Source: Halosimplex pelagicum (lineage in GTDB: Archaea > Halobacteriota > Halobacteria > Halobacteriales > Haloarculaceae). From it: DNA of 64,000 nt. The stretch covers positions 1,860,001-1,924,000 of the forward strand of contig NZ_CP058909.1 of NCBI RefSeq assembly GCF_013415905.1, given 5' to 3'. Under the pieces are notes generated by a model. That model saw only the letters and a program-made list of their open reading frames with translations, was not told the DNA's origin and ran no database searches. Shown here piece by piece: positions 33,568 to 42,650 of the stretch. The position numbers and the translations under genes are program-made. Numbering within the stretch: the first letter of the stretch is position 1; each line of letters begins with the position of its first letter.

Positions 33568-35181
33568 TCAGTCGTGGCGGAAGGCGCGCTGGCCGGTCAT
33601 GACCATCGCGATGTCGTGCTCGTCGGCGGCCTCGGTCACGATGTCGTCGTTCTTCGAGCCGCCGGGCTGGATGACCGCCTCGATGCCCGCCTCGGCGGCC
33701 TTCTCGATGCCGTCCGGGAACGGGAAGAATGCGTCCGAGGCCATGACGGCCCCCTGGGCGTCCTTGCCCTCGGCGTCTTTCCCGGCTTTCATGTCGGCGA
33801 TCTCGACGGCGTCGACGCGGGAGACCTGGCCGGCGCCGACGCCCACGGTTTCGGTTCCCTTCGCGAAGACGATGGCGTTGGACTTGACGTGTTTGATGGT
33901 CTGCCAGGCGAAGAGCATCGCCTCGACCTGTTCGTCCGTGGGCTCGCGCTCGGTGACGACCTCCAGGTCGTCGGCGGTCAGTTTCTGGGTGTCGCGCTCC
34001 TGGACGAGTCGGCCGCCGACGAGTTTCTTCTCGGTGACCGTCTCCGTGACCTCGTACCGGTCGCTCACGTCCAGCACGCGCAGGTTGTCCTTCTCGAACA
34101 GCGTCTCCAGCGCGGCGTCGGTGTAGCCGGGCGCGACGACGACCTCCTTGAACGAGTCGATGATCTGGGCGGCGGTCTCCTCGTCGCACTCGCGATTTAG
34201 GGCGACGATGCCGCCGAAGGCGCTCTTGGGGTCGGTCGCGAGCGCGTCGGCGTAGGCGTCGGCCAGCGTGTCCGCCGTGGCGCAGCCCGCGGGGTTGGTG
34301 TGTTTGATGACGGCGGCGGCGGGCTCGTCGAACTCCTTGATGAGATTGAGCGCGCCGTCGGCGTCGTTGTAGTTGTTGTACGACAGGGCCTTGGCGCCCT
34401 CGTTCAGTTGGTCGGCGCCGACGACGCTGGCCTCGTCGACCGTCGCGTCCTCGTAGACTGCGGCGTCCTGGTGGGGGTTCTCCCCGTAGCGCAGGTCGGC
34501 GGCGCGGTCCTCGGAGCTGAACAGGCGCGCAGGGAGGTCGCCGCCGGTCGCCCCCTCGACGGAGACGCGGTTCGCGTCGAAGTCGACGGACACGCGGTCC
34601 TCGGCGAAGTACTTCACGGCGCGCGGGTAGGCCTTGAACTCACCCTCGTAGAGGACGCGCTCTTTGAGGTCGTCCTCGTCGTCGCCCTCGTAGACGGGGA
34701 TGGGTTCCTGCGTGACGACGGGGCCGCCGTCGACCTCCGCCTCGACGATCTCGCCGTCGTCGTCGATGGCGTCGGTGACGACGTGGACGGTGCAGCCGAC
34801 CACGTCCGCGCCGTAGTCGAGCGCGTCGCCCCAGGCGTCCATGCCGGGGAAGGCGGGCAGCAGGGAGGGGTGGACGTTCAGCGTCGTCGGCGCCTCGTCG
34901 AGGAACGTATCGGAGAGCAGCCGCATGTAGCCGTCCAGGGCCACCAGCTCGAAGTCGTAGTCCGAGAGGGCGTCGAGGACGCGTTCCTCGTGGTCGCGCC
35001 GATCCTCGCCCTCCTCGCGCTCGACGACCTCGGTCGGGATCCCGCGCTCGGCCGCCGCGTCGAGGACGGGCGCGTCGGCGTCGTTCGTCAGAACGACCGA
35101 GAGTTCGGCGCCCCCGGGGGCGCGGTCGGCGATGTTCAACAGGTTCCGCCCGCGGTTGCTCGCCATCCCTGCGAGTTGCAT
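33568..35181 (-). CDS. purNH: PurN-PurH fusion: GAR transformylase / AICAR transformylase
   Basis: This 537-residue protein joins two folate-linked purine enzymes. Residues 1-190 are formyltransferase (PurN fold) with MASNRGRNLLNI, NVHPSLLPAFPG and GCTVHVVTDAIDDG-like sequence (Asn-His-Asp catalytic set). Residues 215-537 are the AICAR transformylase part of PurH: RYGENPHQDAA, VIKHTNPAGCA, SAFGGIVALN and the KSNAIVFAKG segment. The MGS-like IMP cyclohydrolase domain of bacterial PurH is absent, as is usual in archaea, which use PurO. The ATG at 35181 is divergent from purB. Confidence 0.93.
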   Translation of the reverse strand: MQLAGMASNRGRNLLNIADRAPGGAELSVVLTNDADAPVLDAAAERGIPTEVVEREEGEDRRDHEERVLDALSDYDFELVALDGYMRLLSDTFLDEAPTTLNVHPSLLPAFPGMDAWGDALDYGADVVGCTVHVVTDAIDDDGEIVEAEVDGGPVVTQEPIPVYEGDDEDDLKERVLYEGEFKAYPRAVKYFAEDRVSVDFDANRVSVEGATGGDLPARLFSSEDRAADLRYGENPHQDAAVYEDATVDEASVVGADQLNEGAKALSYNNYNDADGALNLIKEFDEPAAAVIKHTNPAGCATADTLADAYADALATDPKSAFGGIVALNRECDEETAAQIIDSFKEVVVAPGYTDAALETLFEKDNLRVLDVSDRYEVTETVTEKKLVGGRLVQERDTQKLTADDLEVVTEREPTDEQVEAMLFAWQTIKHVKSNAIVFAKGTETVGVGAGQVSRVDAVEIADMKAGKDAEGKDAQGAVMASDAFFPFPDGIEKAAEAGIEAVIQPGGSKNDDIVTEAADEHDIAMVMTGQRAFRHD

Positions 35182-35346
35182 GTTCGAAGGGCCGCCGCGG
35201 CCGCGCAAAGTAGTTGCGAATCGGCGGGGACACAGTCGACACGGTCGACACGGTCGCCCCGACGGCGGGCCGACGGACTCGTCCGCCGCGGACGGTGGCG
35301 CCCGCCGACCGACACGCTCTTTGGTCGACTCACCGCACGGGCGACC

Positions 35347-36735
35347 ATGACCGACCGATCGCCGCTCCGGGCCGTCTCGCCGCTGGACGGACGCTACGCG
35401 CGGTACACCGAACCGCTGGTCGACTACGCCAGCGAGGGGGCGCTCATGCGAGCGCGCACTCGCGTCGAGATCGAGTACCTGATCGCCCTCGCCGACCTGC
35501 CCGAGACGCCGCTGGAGATCGACGGCGACCAGCGCGACCACCTGCGGGCCGTCTACGAGGCGTTCGACGACGACGACGCGGCGCTGATCAAACGGATCGA
35601 GACCGAGGGCTACGGCGAGTACTCGGCGACCAACCACGACGTGAAGGCGATCGAGTACTTCGTCCGGGAACTCCTTCCCGAGGACCTCGACGCCGCCCAC
35701 TGGATCCACTTCGGGCTCACCAGCGAGGACGTGAACAACCTCGCCCACCGCCTGCTGGTCAAGCCGGCCGTGGAGGACGTGCTCGTCCCACAGCTCCGGG
35801 ACGTTCGGGACACCCTGATCGAGGAGGCCCGCGAGTACCGCGACCTGCCGATGCTCGCCCGCACCCACGGTCAGCCCGCCACACCGACGACCTACGGCAA
35901 GGAACTGGCCGTCTACGCCTCGCGGCTAGGCCGCGCGCTCGGCCGCATCGAGCGAGCGACCGACGAGATCTCGGGCAAGCTCGCCGGCGCGTCGGGCACG
36001 TACGCCGCCCACGACGCCGCCTACCCGGACGTGGACTGGCGCGCGTTCTCCGAATCGTTCGTCGACGATCTGGGACTGGAGCACGAGCCGCTGACGACGC
36101 AGGTCAACCCCTGCGACGACCTGGCGGCCCTCTTCGACGCGCTCCGTGGGGCCAACAACGTCCTGCTCGACCTCGACCTGGACGTGTGGCTCTACGTCTC
36201 CGACCGCTACCTCGGTCAGGAGGCCGCCGAGGGCGAGACCGGGTCGTCGACGATGCCCCACAAGGTCAACCCGATCGACTTCGAGAACAGCGAGGGCAAC
36301 CTCTCGAAGGCCAACTCCGATCTGGTCTTCCTCGGCGACTACGTCACGACCTCGCGGCTCCAGCGAGACCTCTCCGATTCGACGGTCAAGCGCAACATGG
36401 GCGCCGCGCTGGCTCACTGTCTCATCGGCTACTCGAAGCTCGAAAACGGCCTGGCGAAGGTCGTCCCGAACGAGCAGGTGATGGCCGACGACCTTGCAGC
36501 GACCCCCGAGGTCGTCGGCGAGGCCGTCCAGACGGTGCTGCGCCGCGAGGGCTTCGACGACGCCTACGAGCACGTCAAGAAGGCGACCCGCGGCCGCGAC
36601 GTGACGATGGCCGACTTCGAGGCGATGATCGACGACCTGGACGTGGACGAGGACGTGCGCGCGGAACTGCACGCGCTGACGCCCGCCGGCTACACCGGCG
36701 TCGCGAGCGACCTCGTCGACGACGCTCGGGAGTAG
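35347..36735 (+). CDS. purB: Adenylosuccinate lyase
   Basis: This 462-residue enzyme of the fumarase/aspartase superfamily cleaves SAICAR to AICAR and adenylosuccinate to AMP, releasing fumarate. Visible motifs are SPLDGRYARY at the N-terminus, HFGLTSEDVNN, MLARTHGQPATPTTYGKE (catalytic His) and the signature SSTMPHKVNPIDFENSEGN (about 298-316). It is divergently transcribed from purNH across 165 bases, so the two purine genes could share regulation. Confidence 0.95.
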   Translation: MTDRSPLRAVSPLDGRYARYTEPLVDYASEGALMRARTRVEIEYLIALADLPETPLEIDGDQRDHLRAVYEAFDDDDAALIKRIETEGYGEYSATNHDVKAIEYFVRELLPEDLDAAHWIHFGLTSEDVNNLAHRLLVKPAVEDVLVPQLRDVRDTLIEEAREYRDLPMLARTHGQPATPTTYGKELAVYASRLGRALGRIERATDEISGKLAGASGTYAAHDAAYPDVDWRAFSESFVDDLGLEHEPLTTQVNPCDDLAALFDALRGANNVLLDLDLDVWLYVSDRYLGQEAAEGETGSSTMPHKVNPIDFENSEGNLSKANSDLVFLGDYVTTSRLQRDLSDSTVKRNMGAALAHCLIGYSKLENGLAKVVPNEQVMADDLAATPEVVGEAVQTVLRREGFDDAYEHVKKATRGRDVTMADFEAMIDDLDVDEDVRAELHALTPAGYTGVASDLVDDARE

Positions 36736-36777
36736 CAGGTCGGTAGGGGTCGGACGCCGCGGCCGTCGTACGGTCGG

Positions 36778-37149
36778 TTACCGACCGGCCAGTTCCATCG
36801 CCTCGTCGACGGACGAGGCGACCTCGGTGTCGACGCCCTCGATGGTGCCGACCTTGCTCTGGAGCGCGCGGTTCTTGATGCCCTCGGAGACGAGGATCCA
36901 CGTCGTGATCCCGAACTCCGTCCCGACCGCGGCGGCCTCCTGGGCCTTCTCGAACACGTCGCTGTTGAGCGGCGCGTCCATACCCATCACCGAGACGTGG
37001 GTGTCCACCTCCTCGCGCGAGGCGAGCCGTTCGAACTCCTCGTTGACCGCCGCGAACACCGATTCGTTCGTCTCCATGTCGGCCGGGAAGTCAGCCACGA
37101 GAACGTTCTCTTCCACGTACAGCTGCCAGTTCGCGTTCGCTTGTGCCAT
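36778..37149 (-). CDS. Small STAS/SpoIIAA-like protein (tentative)
   Basis: This 123-residue cytoplasmic protein has alternating β-strands and helices (LYVEENVLVADFP, then THVSVMGMD, ITTWILVSEG, and a final amphipathic helix VDEAMELAGR). Strand order and size resemble STAS/SpoIIAA-like folds, but I see no diagnostic phosphorylatable Ser in a DxS motif. Function unknown. Confidence 0.65.
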   Translation of the reverse strand: MAQANANWQLYVEENVLVADFPADMETNESVFAAVNEEFERLASREEVDTHVSVMGMDAPLNSDVFEKAQEAAAVGTEFGITTWILVSEGIKNRALQSKVGTIEGVDTEVASSVDEAMELAGR

Positions 37150-37254
37150 ACCACGGGAGACGGGGGCCCAGACTATCGCTTCAATACCTAACAGCGTAGG
37201 GTCTCGGCGACGAACGACCACAGACCTTTGGCCGTGTGAGACGTACCCACAGGC

Positions 37255-37872
37255 ATGTTCCGCGACCGGACGGCCGCGGGCGAGCGGCTCGCCGACGCGC
37301 TGGACGAGCGAGGTGTGACGGCCGATATCGTCCTCGCGATCCCGCGCGGCGGGCTCCCGCTGGGGCGGGTGGTCGCCGACCGCCTCGACGCGCCGCTAGA
37401 CGTGGTTGTCGCCTCGAAGGTCGGTGCGCCGCTCAACGAGGAGTACGCGATCGGGGCGGTCGCCGAGGACGGCGCGGTCTGGCTCAACGAGGACGCGCTC
37501 GACAGGTTAGCCGTGAGCGACGACTACCTCGCCCGCGAACGGAAGCGCGAGCGCGAAGTCGCCGCCGAGAAGGCCGCCACATACCGCGAAGGGGACCGCC
37601 CCGACCTGACCGACAGACGGGTCGTGGTCGTCGACGACGGCGTCGCCACCGGCGCGACGATGCGAGCCTGTCTCCGACTGGTCCGCGACGAGGACCCGGA
37701 ATCGCTGGTCGTCGCCGTCCCCGTCGGGCCGCCGGACACGCTCGACGACCTGGCGCCGCTGGCCGACGAGGTGGTCGCCGTCGAGCGCCCCCGGGACTTC
37801 CGGGCGGTCGGCGCTCACTACCGGAACTTCGACCAGGTGAGCGACGAGGAAGCGATGTCGTACCTGGCGTAG
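37255..37872 (+). CDS. Phosphoribosyltransferase-family protein
   Basis: This 205-residue enzyme has the PRPP-binding motif RRVVVVDDGVATGATM (about 121-136) and the N-terminal loop AIPRGGLPLG (28-37) typical of type I phosphoribosyltransferases. The middle carries a helical hood with ARERKREREVAAEKAATYR. Close relatives in bacteria and archaea are stand-alone proteins of unknown acceptor, sometimes fused to dienelactone-hydrolase-like domains. A CCTTTGG block about 28 bases upstream may be its TATA element. Confidence 0.85.
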   Translation: MFRDRTAAGERLADALDERGVTADIVLAIPRGGLPLGRVVADRLDAPLDVVVASKVGAPLNEEYAIGAVAEDGAVWLNEDALDRLAVSDDYLARERKREREVAAEKAATYREGDRPDLTDRRVVVVDDGVATGATMRACLRLVRDEDPESLVVAVPVGPPDTLDDLAPLADEVVAVERPRDFRAVGAHYRNFDQVSDEEAMSYLA

Positions 37873-37903
37873 CGCGGCGGACGGTCGCCCGGGCCGGACC
37901 CGT

Positions 37904-38149
37904 TCAGGCGGTCGGTTCGGCGCCGCGCAGCCGCGGCAGGACGATGTGGTAGGCGACGTTCAGCGCCGCGTAGATGAGGACGAGGCCGACGGCGGCCTCC
38001 CAGAGGCCCAGCGTCGTCTGTCCGGCGGAGAGATCGGCCAGTCCGGCCCGTTCGGCGAGCGTACCGACGATAGCCAGCGTGCCCGCGATCGCGACGTACA
38101 GGACCACGCCGAGCGCCTCGGCGACCGGTCCGAGCAGGAGTTCTCGCAT
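37904..38149 (-). CDS. Small two-helix membrane protein
   Basis: This 81-residue protein has two hydrophobic helices (about 10-32 and 47-70) and a short basic C-terminus (LPRLRGAEPTA). It converges with the phosphoribosyltransferase gene. The ATG at 38149 gives a compact protein; the in-frame upstream extension has no membrane or coding character. No family recognised. Confidence 0.65.
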   Translation of the reverse strand: MRELLLGPVAEALGVVLYVAIAGTLAIVGTLAERAGLADLSAGQTTLGLWEAAVGLVLIYAALNVAYHIVLPRLRGAEPTA

Positions 38150-38247
38150 TGGGACCGCGTATGCGACACCCGACCAAATGGTTTCCGTGAGACAGCGTGA
38201 CGGACTCTCACAGTGAGTTTTTGCCCCGAGCGGGGATATCGAGGCCC

Positions 38248-38475
38248 ATGTCGCACTACGCAAGCAGGGACTACCCGAAGCTCGCGAAGACCGGTTTCTT
38301 CATCGGCGTCACGCTGTTCGCCGTCGGTGGGCTGGGCGAGATCGTCGGCTCCGTGGTCTTCGGCGGACTGCCCGGCTGGGAGCAGACGCTGCTGTTCGAC
38401 ATGGAAGTTCTGGGCATCGCGCTCGGACTGTTCTCGCCGCTCCTCTTCGGAGTCGTCGCGCCGCTGGTCGAGTGA
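38248..38475 (+). CDS. Small two-helix membrane protein (haloarchaeal)
   Basis: This 75-residue protein starts SHYASRDYPKLAKTGF and has two hydrophobic helices (about 16-38 and 51-72). The N-terminal Tyr/Lys-rich head is a pattern I associate with a small haloarchaeal family of unknown role. TTTTTGCC about 30 bases before ATG 38248 (38217-38224) may be its TATA box. It converges with dapE. Confidence 0.7.
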   Translation: MSHYASRDYPKLAKTGFFIGVTLFAVGGLGEIVGSVVFGGLPGWEQTLLFDMEVLGIALGLFSPLLFGVVAPLVE

Positions 38476-38502
38476 GCCTGACCAGCGGACTCGCTCGCCC
38501 GG

Positions 38503-39624
38503 CTACAGCAGCGCGTCGACGGCGTCGCGGACGGCTCGCGCGGCCGCCCCGACCTCGTCGCGGCGGACGTACTCGCGTTCGCTGTGGGCGACGGCGCCCT
38601 CGTCGTCCGCGAGGTCGCCGGGACCGAACACGACCGTCGGGGCGTGTTCGGCGAAGTAGGAAGCCTCCGTCGCCGCGCCGAACGGTCGCACCCCGCCGCC
38701 GCTGGCCGACGCCAGCGCCTCCACGAGCGGCTCGTCGGGGTCGGTCGCGAAGGCGGCCAGGAACGGCGTCTCTCGCGGCGAGAGCGCCACGTCGAGGTCC
38801 ATGCCCGAGGGAACCCACTCCGAGAGGTGGGTCTCCAGCCCCGCCTCGAACTCCCCTGGGGTCTCCGGCGGGACCGGCCGCCGGTCGAAGGTGAGGGCGC
38901 ACTCCTCGGGTACCTGATTCGAGGCCTCGCCGCCGTCGATCACGGTCGGCGTGAGCGTCGGACGACCGAGCGACTCGTGAGCCTCCGGCCCGCGTTCCTC
39001 GTCGTACGTCTCCATCGCCTGCAACAGCGGCGCGACGGCGCGGATCGCGTTCGCGCCGCTCCCCGGCGTGGCGGCGTGGGCCGCGGTCCCGGTGACCGTG
39101 ACCGCCCCCTCGTACTGGCCGCGGGCGGCGTTGCACACGTCGAGCCCGGTCGGCTCGCCGACGACGAAGCCGTCGGCGTCGAGAGAGCCCGCGAGGTGTG
39201 CGGCGCCGGTCTGGACCGTCTCCTCGTCGGGCGTGATCGCCAGCGTCAACCGGTTGCCCTCGCCGACGCCGGCGCTGAGGAACGCGTCGACGAGCGCGGC
39301 GAGCGGTCCCTTCGCGTCGCAGGCCCCTCGCCCCTCGACGACGGCCCCGTCCTCGCGCTCGGCGAAGGGAACGTGGGGCGGCACCGTGTCGATGTGGGTG
39401 TTCAGGACGAGGTGGCACCCCTCGTCGGAACTGCTCTTCGCCTCGTCGCCGGGCTGGTACCCCTCACCCGTCCGCGTCGCGAGCGTGTTGCCCGCGTCGT
39501 CGACGACCGGATCGGCGCCGTTGCCTTCGAGCGTCTCGACCAGCAGCCCGCGCATCTCGTCGACCGATTCGTGGGACTCGGTCCGAACCGCCCGCTCGTG
39601 GAACTCGAGCGCGTCGAAGGTCAT
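38503..39624 (-). CDS. dapE: M20 metallopeptidase, probable succinyl-diaminopimelate desuccinylase
   Basis: This 373-residue M20 enzyme has the metal ligands in order: NTHIDTVPPH (about 75-84), GRGACDAKGPLAA (bridging Asp, about 97-109), TPDEETV (catalytic Glu pair) and VGEPTGLD, with a last His in AHSEREY. The start overlaps the end of lysA by 4 bases (ATGA at 39621-39624). This coupling to lysA makes DapE, which removes succinate from N-succinyl-diaminopimelate, the best assignment within a broad peptidase family. Confidence 0.87.
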   Translation of the reverse strand: MTFDALEFHERAVRTESHESVDEMRGLLVETLEGNGADPVVDDAGNTLATRTGEGYQPGDEAKSSSDEGCHLVLNTHIDTVPPHVPFAEREDGAVVEGRGACDAKGPLAALVDAFLSAGVGEGNRLTLAITPDEETVQTGAAHLAGSLDADGFVVGEPTGLDVCNAARGQYEGAVTVTGTAAHAATPGSGANAIRAVAPLLQAMETYDEERGPEAHESLGRPTLTPTVIDGGEASNQVPEECALTFDRRPVPPETPGEFEAGLETHLSEWVPSGMDLDVALSPRETPFLAAFATDPDEPLVEALASASGGGVRPFGAATEASYFAEHAPTVVFGPGDLADDEGAVAHSEREYVRRDEVGAAARAVRDAVDALL

Positions 39625-40898
39625 CGTTCCCCGTCCGCGGCGCCGTCGGTCGCGACCCGCTCGCCGGATTCGCGCTCGACCCGGGTCACGTCGTCCATCG
39701 TCTCCCGGCGACGGACGACCCGGGCCTCGCCCCCCTCGATGGCGACCTCGGCGGGCCGGGGCTGGGAGTGGAACTGGTTCGCGAGTTCGTAGCCGTAGGC
39801 GCCCGCGTTGCCGATGGCGAGCAGGTCCTCCCGCTCCGGGCGCGCCAGCGGCCGGTCCGTGCAGAACACGTCCGCGCTCGTACAGCACGGCCCGCCGACC
39901 GCGACGGGTTCGGCCGCTCGCTCGGGCGCCGAGACGTTCGCGATCGGATGGTAGGAGTCGAACATCGCCGGGCGGATCAGCGTCGCCAGCGACGCGTCGA
40001 CGCCGACGACGGTCGCCTCCGGCGTCTCCTTGACCGTATTCACCTCGGTCAGGATCACCTCGCCGTCGGCGACGACGTACCGACCGGGTTCGAGCTTGAT
40101 CCGCGCGTCCAGGTCGCCGACGGCCTCCCGGACTTTCTCGCCCACCGTCGGCATGTCCAGCGGCTCCTCGTCCTCCCGGTAGGGGACGCCGAAGCCGCCG
40201 CCGAAGTCGACGAACTCCAGGTCCGAATCGCCCACCTCGCGGGCCAGCTCGGCCACCTTCGCGATGGCCCGGCAGTGGTCGTCCAGGTCGTCGTGGAGGA
40301 CGCCCGACCCCACGTGGGCGTGCAGCCCCACAAGGTCGAACCGCTCGCGCAGGTCGTCGGCCAGCTGGGCCACCTCGTCGTAGGGGATGCCGAACTTGGC
40401 GTCCTTGCCTGTCGCGACCTTCTCGTGGTGGCCCGTCCCGATCCCGGGGTTGACTCGGATGGCGACGCGGCCGTCGTACCCCCGGTCCTCCAGCCGGTCG
40501 AACGTGTCTCGCGCACCGCCGGTGATCGTCAGCCCCGGGTGGTCGGCGCCCAGCTCGGCGGCGTAGTCCAGGTCGGCGTCCGGCGGATTGACGGCCGTGT
40601 ACTGCAGCGTGTCGGGGTCGGCGCCCGCGTCGATCGCCCGCTGGAGTTCCCCGCGGGCCGCGCACTCGATGTCGGCGCCGGCGTCCAGCAGCGTCGAGAG
40701 CACCGACCGACCGGTGTGGGCCTTCGCGGCGTACATGACGTGTGCGTCCGGGAACGCCGACGCGAACCGCTCGTAGTTCTCGGCCACGCGGTCGAGGTCG
40801 ACGACGTACAGCGGCGTCCCGTGCTCGGCCGCCAGCGACGACAGCCGGTCGAAGTCCCAGTCCGCGACGCGGCGGACGGGAGGCGAGGAATGGCTCAT
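39621..40898 (-). CDS. lysA: Diaminopimelate decarboxylase
   Basis: This 425-residue fold-type III PLP enzyme makes lysine from meso-diaminopimelate. The PLP Lys is in VMYAAKAHT (K59). HVGSGV, FGGGFGVPY, LEPGRYVVADGEV and GGPCCTSADVF (substrate-side Cys) follow in order. It is translationally coupled to dapE (4-base overlap); in many haloarchaea dapF sits between these genes, but not here. TTGTATC about 28 bases upstream on the minus strand is a plausible TATA box for a leaderless start. The palindrome of repeat copy 3 begins 40 bases before the start codon. Confidence 0.93.
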   Translation of the reverse strand: MSHSSPPVRRVADWDFDRLSSLAAEHGTPLYVVDLDRVAENYERFASAFPDAHVMYAAKAHTGRSVLSTLLDAGADIECAARGELQRAIDAGADPDTLQYTAVNPPDADLDYAAELGADHPGLTITGGARDTFDRLEDRGYDGRVAIRVNPGIGTGHHEKVATGKDAKFGIPYDEVAQLADDLRERFDLVGLHAHVGSGVLHDDLDDHCRAIAKVAELAREVGDSDLEFVDFGGGFGVPYREDEEPLDMPTVGEKVREAVGDLDARIKLEPGRYVVADGEVILTEVNTVKETPEATVVGVDASLATLIRPAMFDSYHPIANVSAPERAAEPVAVGGPCCTSADVFCTDRPLARPEREDLLAIGNAGAYGYELANQFHSQPRPAEVAIEGGEARVVRRRETMDDVTRVERESGERVATDGAADGER

Positions 40899-40937
40899 TG
40901 CCGACACACAGCGGCCGCCGCGATACAAGCGTTGCGA

Positions 40938-40997
40938 ACCATCTTTTTCGCGGAGGGGTGGGCAAACCGCGCCCACCCCTCCGCCAAAAACATGGGT
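40938..40997. repeat. T-tract/A-tract palindrome, first module of copy 3
   Basis: ACCATC, T5, then a perfect 14-bp stem GCGGAGGGGTGGGC / GCCCACCCCTCCGC (40950-40963 with 40971-40984), A5 and CATGGGTGAAAAA. The flanks equal those of 8545-8617; the stem is unrelated to it. Confidence 0.85.
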
Positions 40998-41553
40998 GAA
41001 AAAGGCCGCTTCCGCGGGGCTTCGCCCCGCTCCAGCGGAAGAACCGGCGCCTGCGGCGCCGGACGCCACCGCAGGACCGCTACTGCAAGACAGCTACCGC
41101 AGGACCGCTACCGATCGAACCACCGTGGCGCGCGCTGTCGCGCGCTCTCGTGCGCGCGACGTAGGCCGCGCGAGGTCTTCTCGAACTCGTGAGAGAAGGC
41201 TTGTCAGAGCTTGCCTCTGACAGTGGATGAGAAGCGCAGCCTGCGAGCAGCGAGGGACCGGCGGTCCCTCGGTCCATGCGGGCGACGCTCGGGTCGCCCG
41301 CAGACAGCGCAAGAGGCTGGGGAGGTGTGAGGGCGTCTGCGGTTGCTGTCCTGGCGGACTGAAAGGGCGAGGCGTGCTCGCGTGTAGTTCAGTCGTCTGA
41401 GCGGGCACTATCCGCGCGGGCTGTGCCGAGAGCGCGGATATCCCGCCTCAGCGACCGCGAGCGCGCCGAGGGCTTTCATCGCCTGCAGTCCCCGCTGAGT
41501 GCAGTCGATCCAACTCCGATCGAGCGCGTCGAGGGCTTTCACCGCCTGCTGTC
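40938..41553 (+). repeat. Dispersed hairpin-chain repeat (copy 3)
   Basis: This is the longest copy. It opens with the T5/A5 palindrome (40938-40997). Hairpins CTTCCGC/GCGGAAG (with GCGGGGC/GCCCCGC inside), GAACCGGCGCCTGCGG with CGCCGG, GTCAGAG/CTCTGAC (41203-41221), GGGACCG/CGGTCCC and GCGGGCGAC/GTCGCCCGC (41279-41301) follow. Conserved blocks shared with copies 1 and/or 2 are GCGCAAGAGGCTGGGGAGG, GTCTGCGGTTGCTGT, GGCGGACTGAAAGGGCGAGG and the TATCCGCGC/GCGCGGATA hairpin. The tail CGAGCGCGYCGAGGGCTTTC occurs twice, at 41458 and 41521. 41554-41673 holds nothing I can name. Confidence 0.8.
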
Positions 41554-41673
41554 GAGTGCGGTCGAGCCGATTCAGAATGTGCGATGAAAGAACGTTAAAC
41601 GTGCTCCGTCGAGTCGGTCGCTGTCGCTCGGGTTCACACCAGTTCGACGAGGAACACCGACTCGACCCGAAAC

Positions 41674-42144
41674 TCACGCCCCTTCGTCCGCGCCGTCGCG
41701 GACGAACACGGCCATCCCGGTCTCGAAGTCGGCCATGCCGTCGCCGCTCAGTTCGGCGCGGCCGACGGCGAGCACCTCGCCGCGCTCGTGGGTCACCACT
41801 ATCTCGTCTCCCGGCCGGATCTCGGGGTCGGCGGCGGAGACGAACTTGGCGAAGACGTTGCGCTCCTCGCGGACGAACGGTTCGCTCTCGTCGCCGACGA
41901 CGACTCGGTAGGCACCGTCGGCGAGGCCGTCGTTCAGCCGTCGCCCGCCGGCCACGCCGAGGGTGAACCGCCCGTCGGTCGCGTAGGTGACCAACCGCCC
42001 CTCGTCGGCGAGCACCTGCCGCGGCCGCCCGGAACTGGTGTGGGTCACCTCGGGGTCGCCGCCGCCGAACAGCGCCGTCCCGGCGCCGCGGCCCCACTGG
42101 TAGTCGGCCACCCGCGTCAGCATCGACCGATCCTCGTCGTCCAT
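41674..42144 (-). CDS. PUA-domain RNA-binding protein
   Basis: This 156-residue protein has an N-terminal domain (MLTRVADYQWGRGAGTALFG) followed by a PUA domain of about 75 residues at its C-terminus: NVFAKFVSAADPEIRPGDEIVVTHERGEVLAVGRAELSG. The KFV...RPGDEV...G...LAVG pattern matches PUA domains of archaeal tRNA-guanine transglycosylase relatives and stand-alone RNA-binding proteins. It probably binds structured RNA such as tRNA. No modification-enzyme domain is present. Confidence 0.85.
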   Translation of the reverse strand: MDDEDRSMLTRVADYQWGRGAGTALFGGGDPEVTHTSSGRPRQVLADEGRLVTYATDGRFTLGVAGGRRLNDGLADGAYRVVVGDESEPFVREERNVFAKFVSAADPEIRPGDEIVVTHERGEVLAVGRAELSGDGMADFETGMAVFVRDGADEGA

Positions 42145-42262
42145 CGCCCCTCCGTTCGCCCCACCGCGTCTTGTATCTGTCTCACTCCCCCGAGCCCGCG
42201 CACCCTACCCCCTCGACGAAGCATGTCCCGTGTTATCATACACCGACACGTCCCGTATCGAT

Positions 42263-42276
42263 CACGATCGATCGTG
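42263..42276. promoter_or_regulatory. 14-base perfect palindrome upstream of a TATA box
   Basis: CACGATCGATCGTG is a perfect palindrome ending about 25 bases before the TATA box of the next gene, a place where a dimeric regulator could act. Confidence 0.4.
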
Positions 42277-42300
42277 GCTGTGTGACGCGGTTTCAGGAGA

Positions 42301-42308
42301 ATTTATAC
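42301..42308 (+). promoter_or_regulatory. TATA box of the 61-residue membrane protein gene
   Basis: ATTTATAC lies 27-34 bases before the ATG at 42335. Confidence 0.6.
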
Positions 42309-42334
42309 GGATCGATTACCAAACTACGCTCACG

Positions 42335-42520
42335 ATGACAGAGACCGATACACGGAAAGTCGCGTTCGGGGTCGTGCTGCTGGCGATCAGCACGGTTCTC
42401 ATCTTCGGGCCGGGAGCGCTCAGCGTCGGCGTGCCCGTCGCCGCCATCGCCGCCGGGACGCTCGGCCTCGCCGCCGGTGCGCTGCTCGTCGGCACCTCGG
42501 ACCCGGGTCGCCCGGTCTGA
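42335..42520 (+). CDS. Small two-helix membrane protein
   Basis: This 61-residue protein has a charged head (MTETDTRK) and two Ala/Val/Leu/Gly-rich helices (about 9-28 and 33-54). The TATA box at leaderless spacing supports the ATG at 42335 rather than upstream in-frame codons. No family recognised. Confidence 0.65.
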   Translation: MTETDTRKVAFGVVLLAISTVLIFGPGALSVGVPVAAIAAGTLGLAAGALLVGTSDPGRPV

Positions 42521-42650
42521 TCGACGCCCGCGACGCCGCCGGCCGGTTTGCCGTTTCTCTCCGCCGTTTTCGTCGCCCGTGAGCGACCGATACGCAGTTG
42601 AAGCGTACTGCATCTTTATCTATCCACGATCCGACTATTAGATTTGGAAC

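Noticed and set aside
41458..41553. Two 30-base similar blocks 63 bases apart, resembling a minimal CRISPR array
   Set aside because: Only two units, imperfect repeats, no known haloarchaeal CRISPR repeat sequence, no cas genes; the block also occurs singly in repeat copy 2, so it belongs to the dispersed element.
42223..42285. 20-codon ORF before the 61-residue membrane protein, starting Met-Ser-Arg-Val-Ile-Ile
   Set aside because: No TATA box at leaderless distance, it spans the 14-base palindrome, and the downstream gene has its own promoter and no link to isoleucine.
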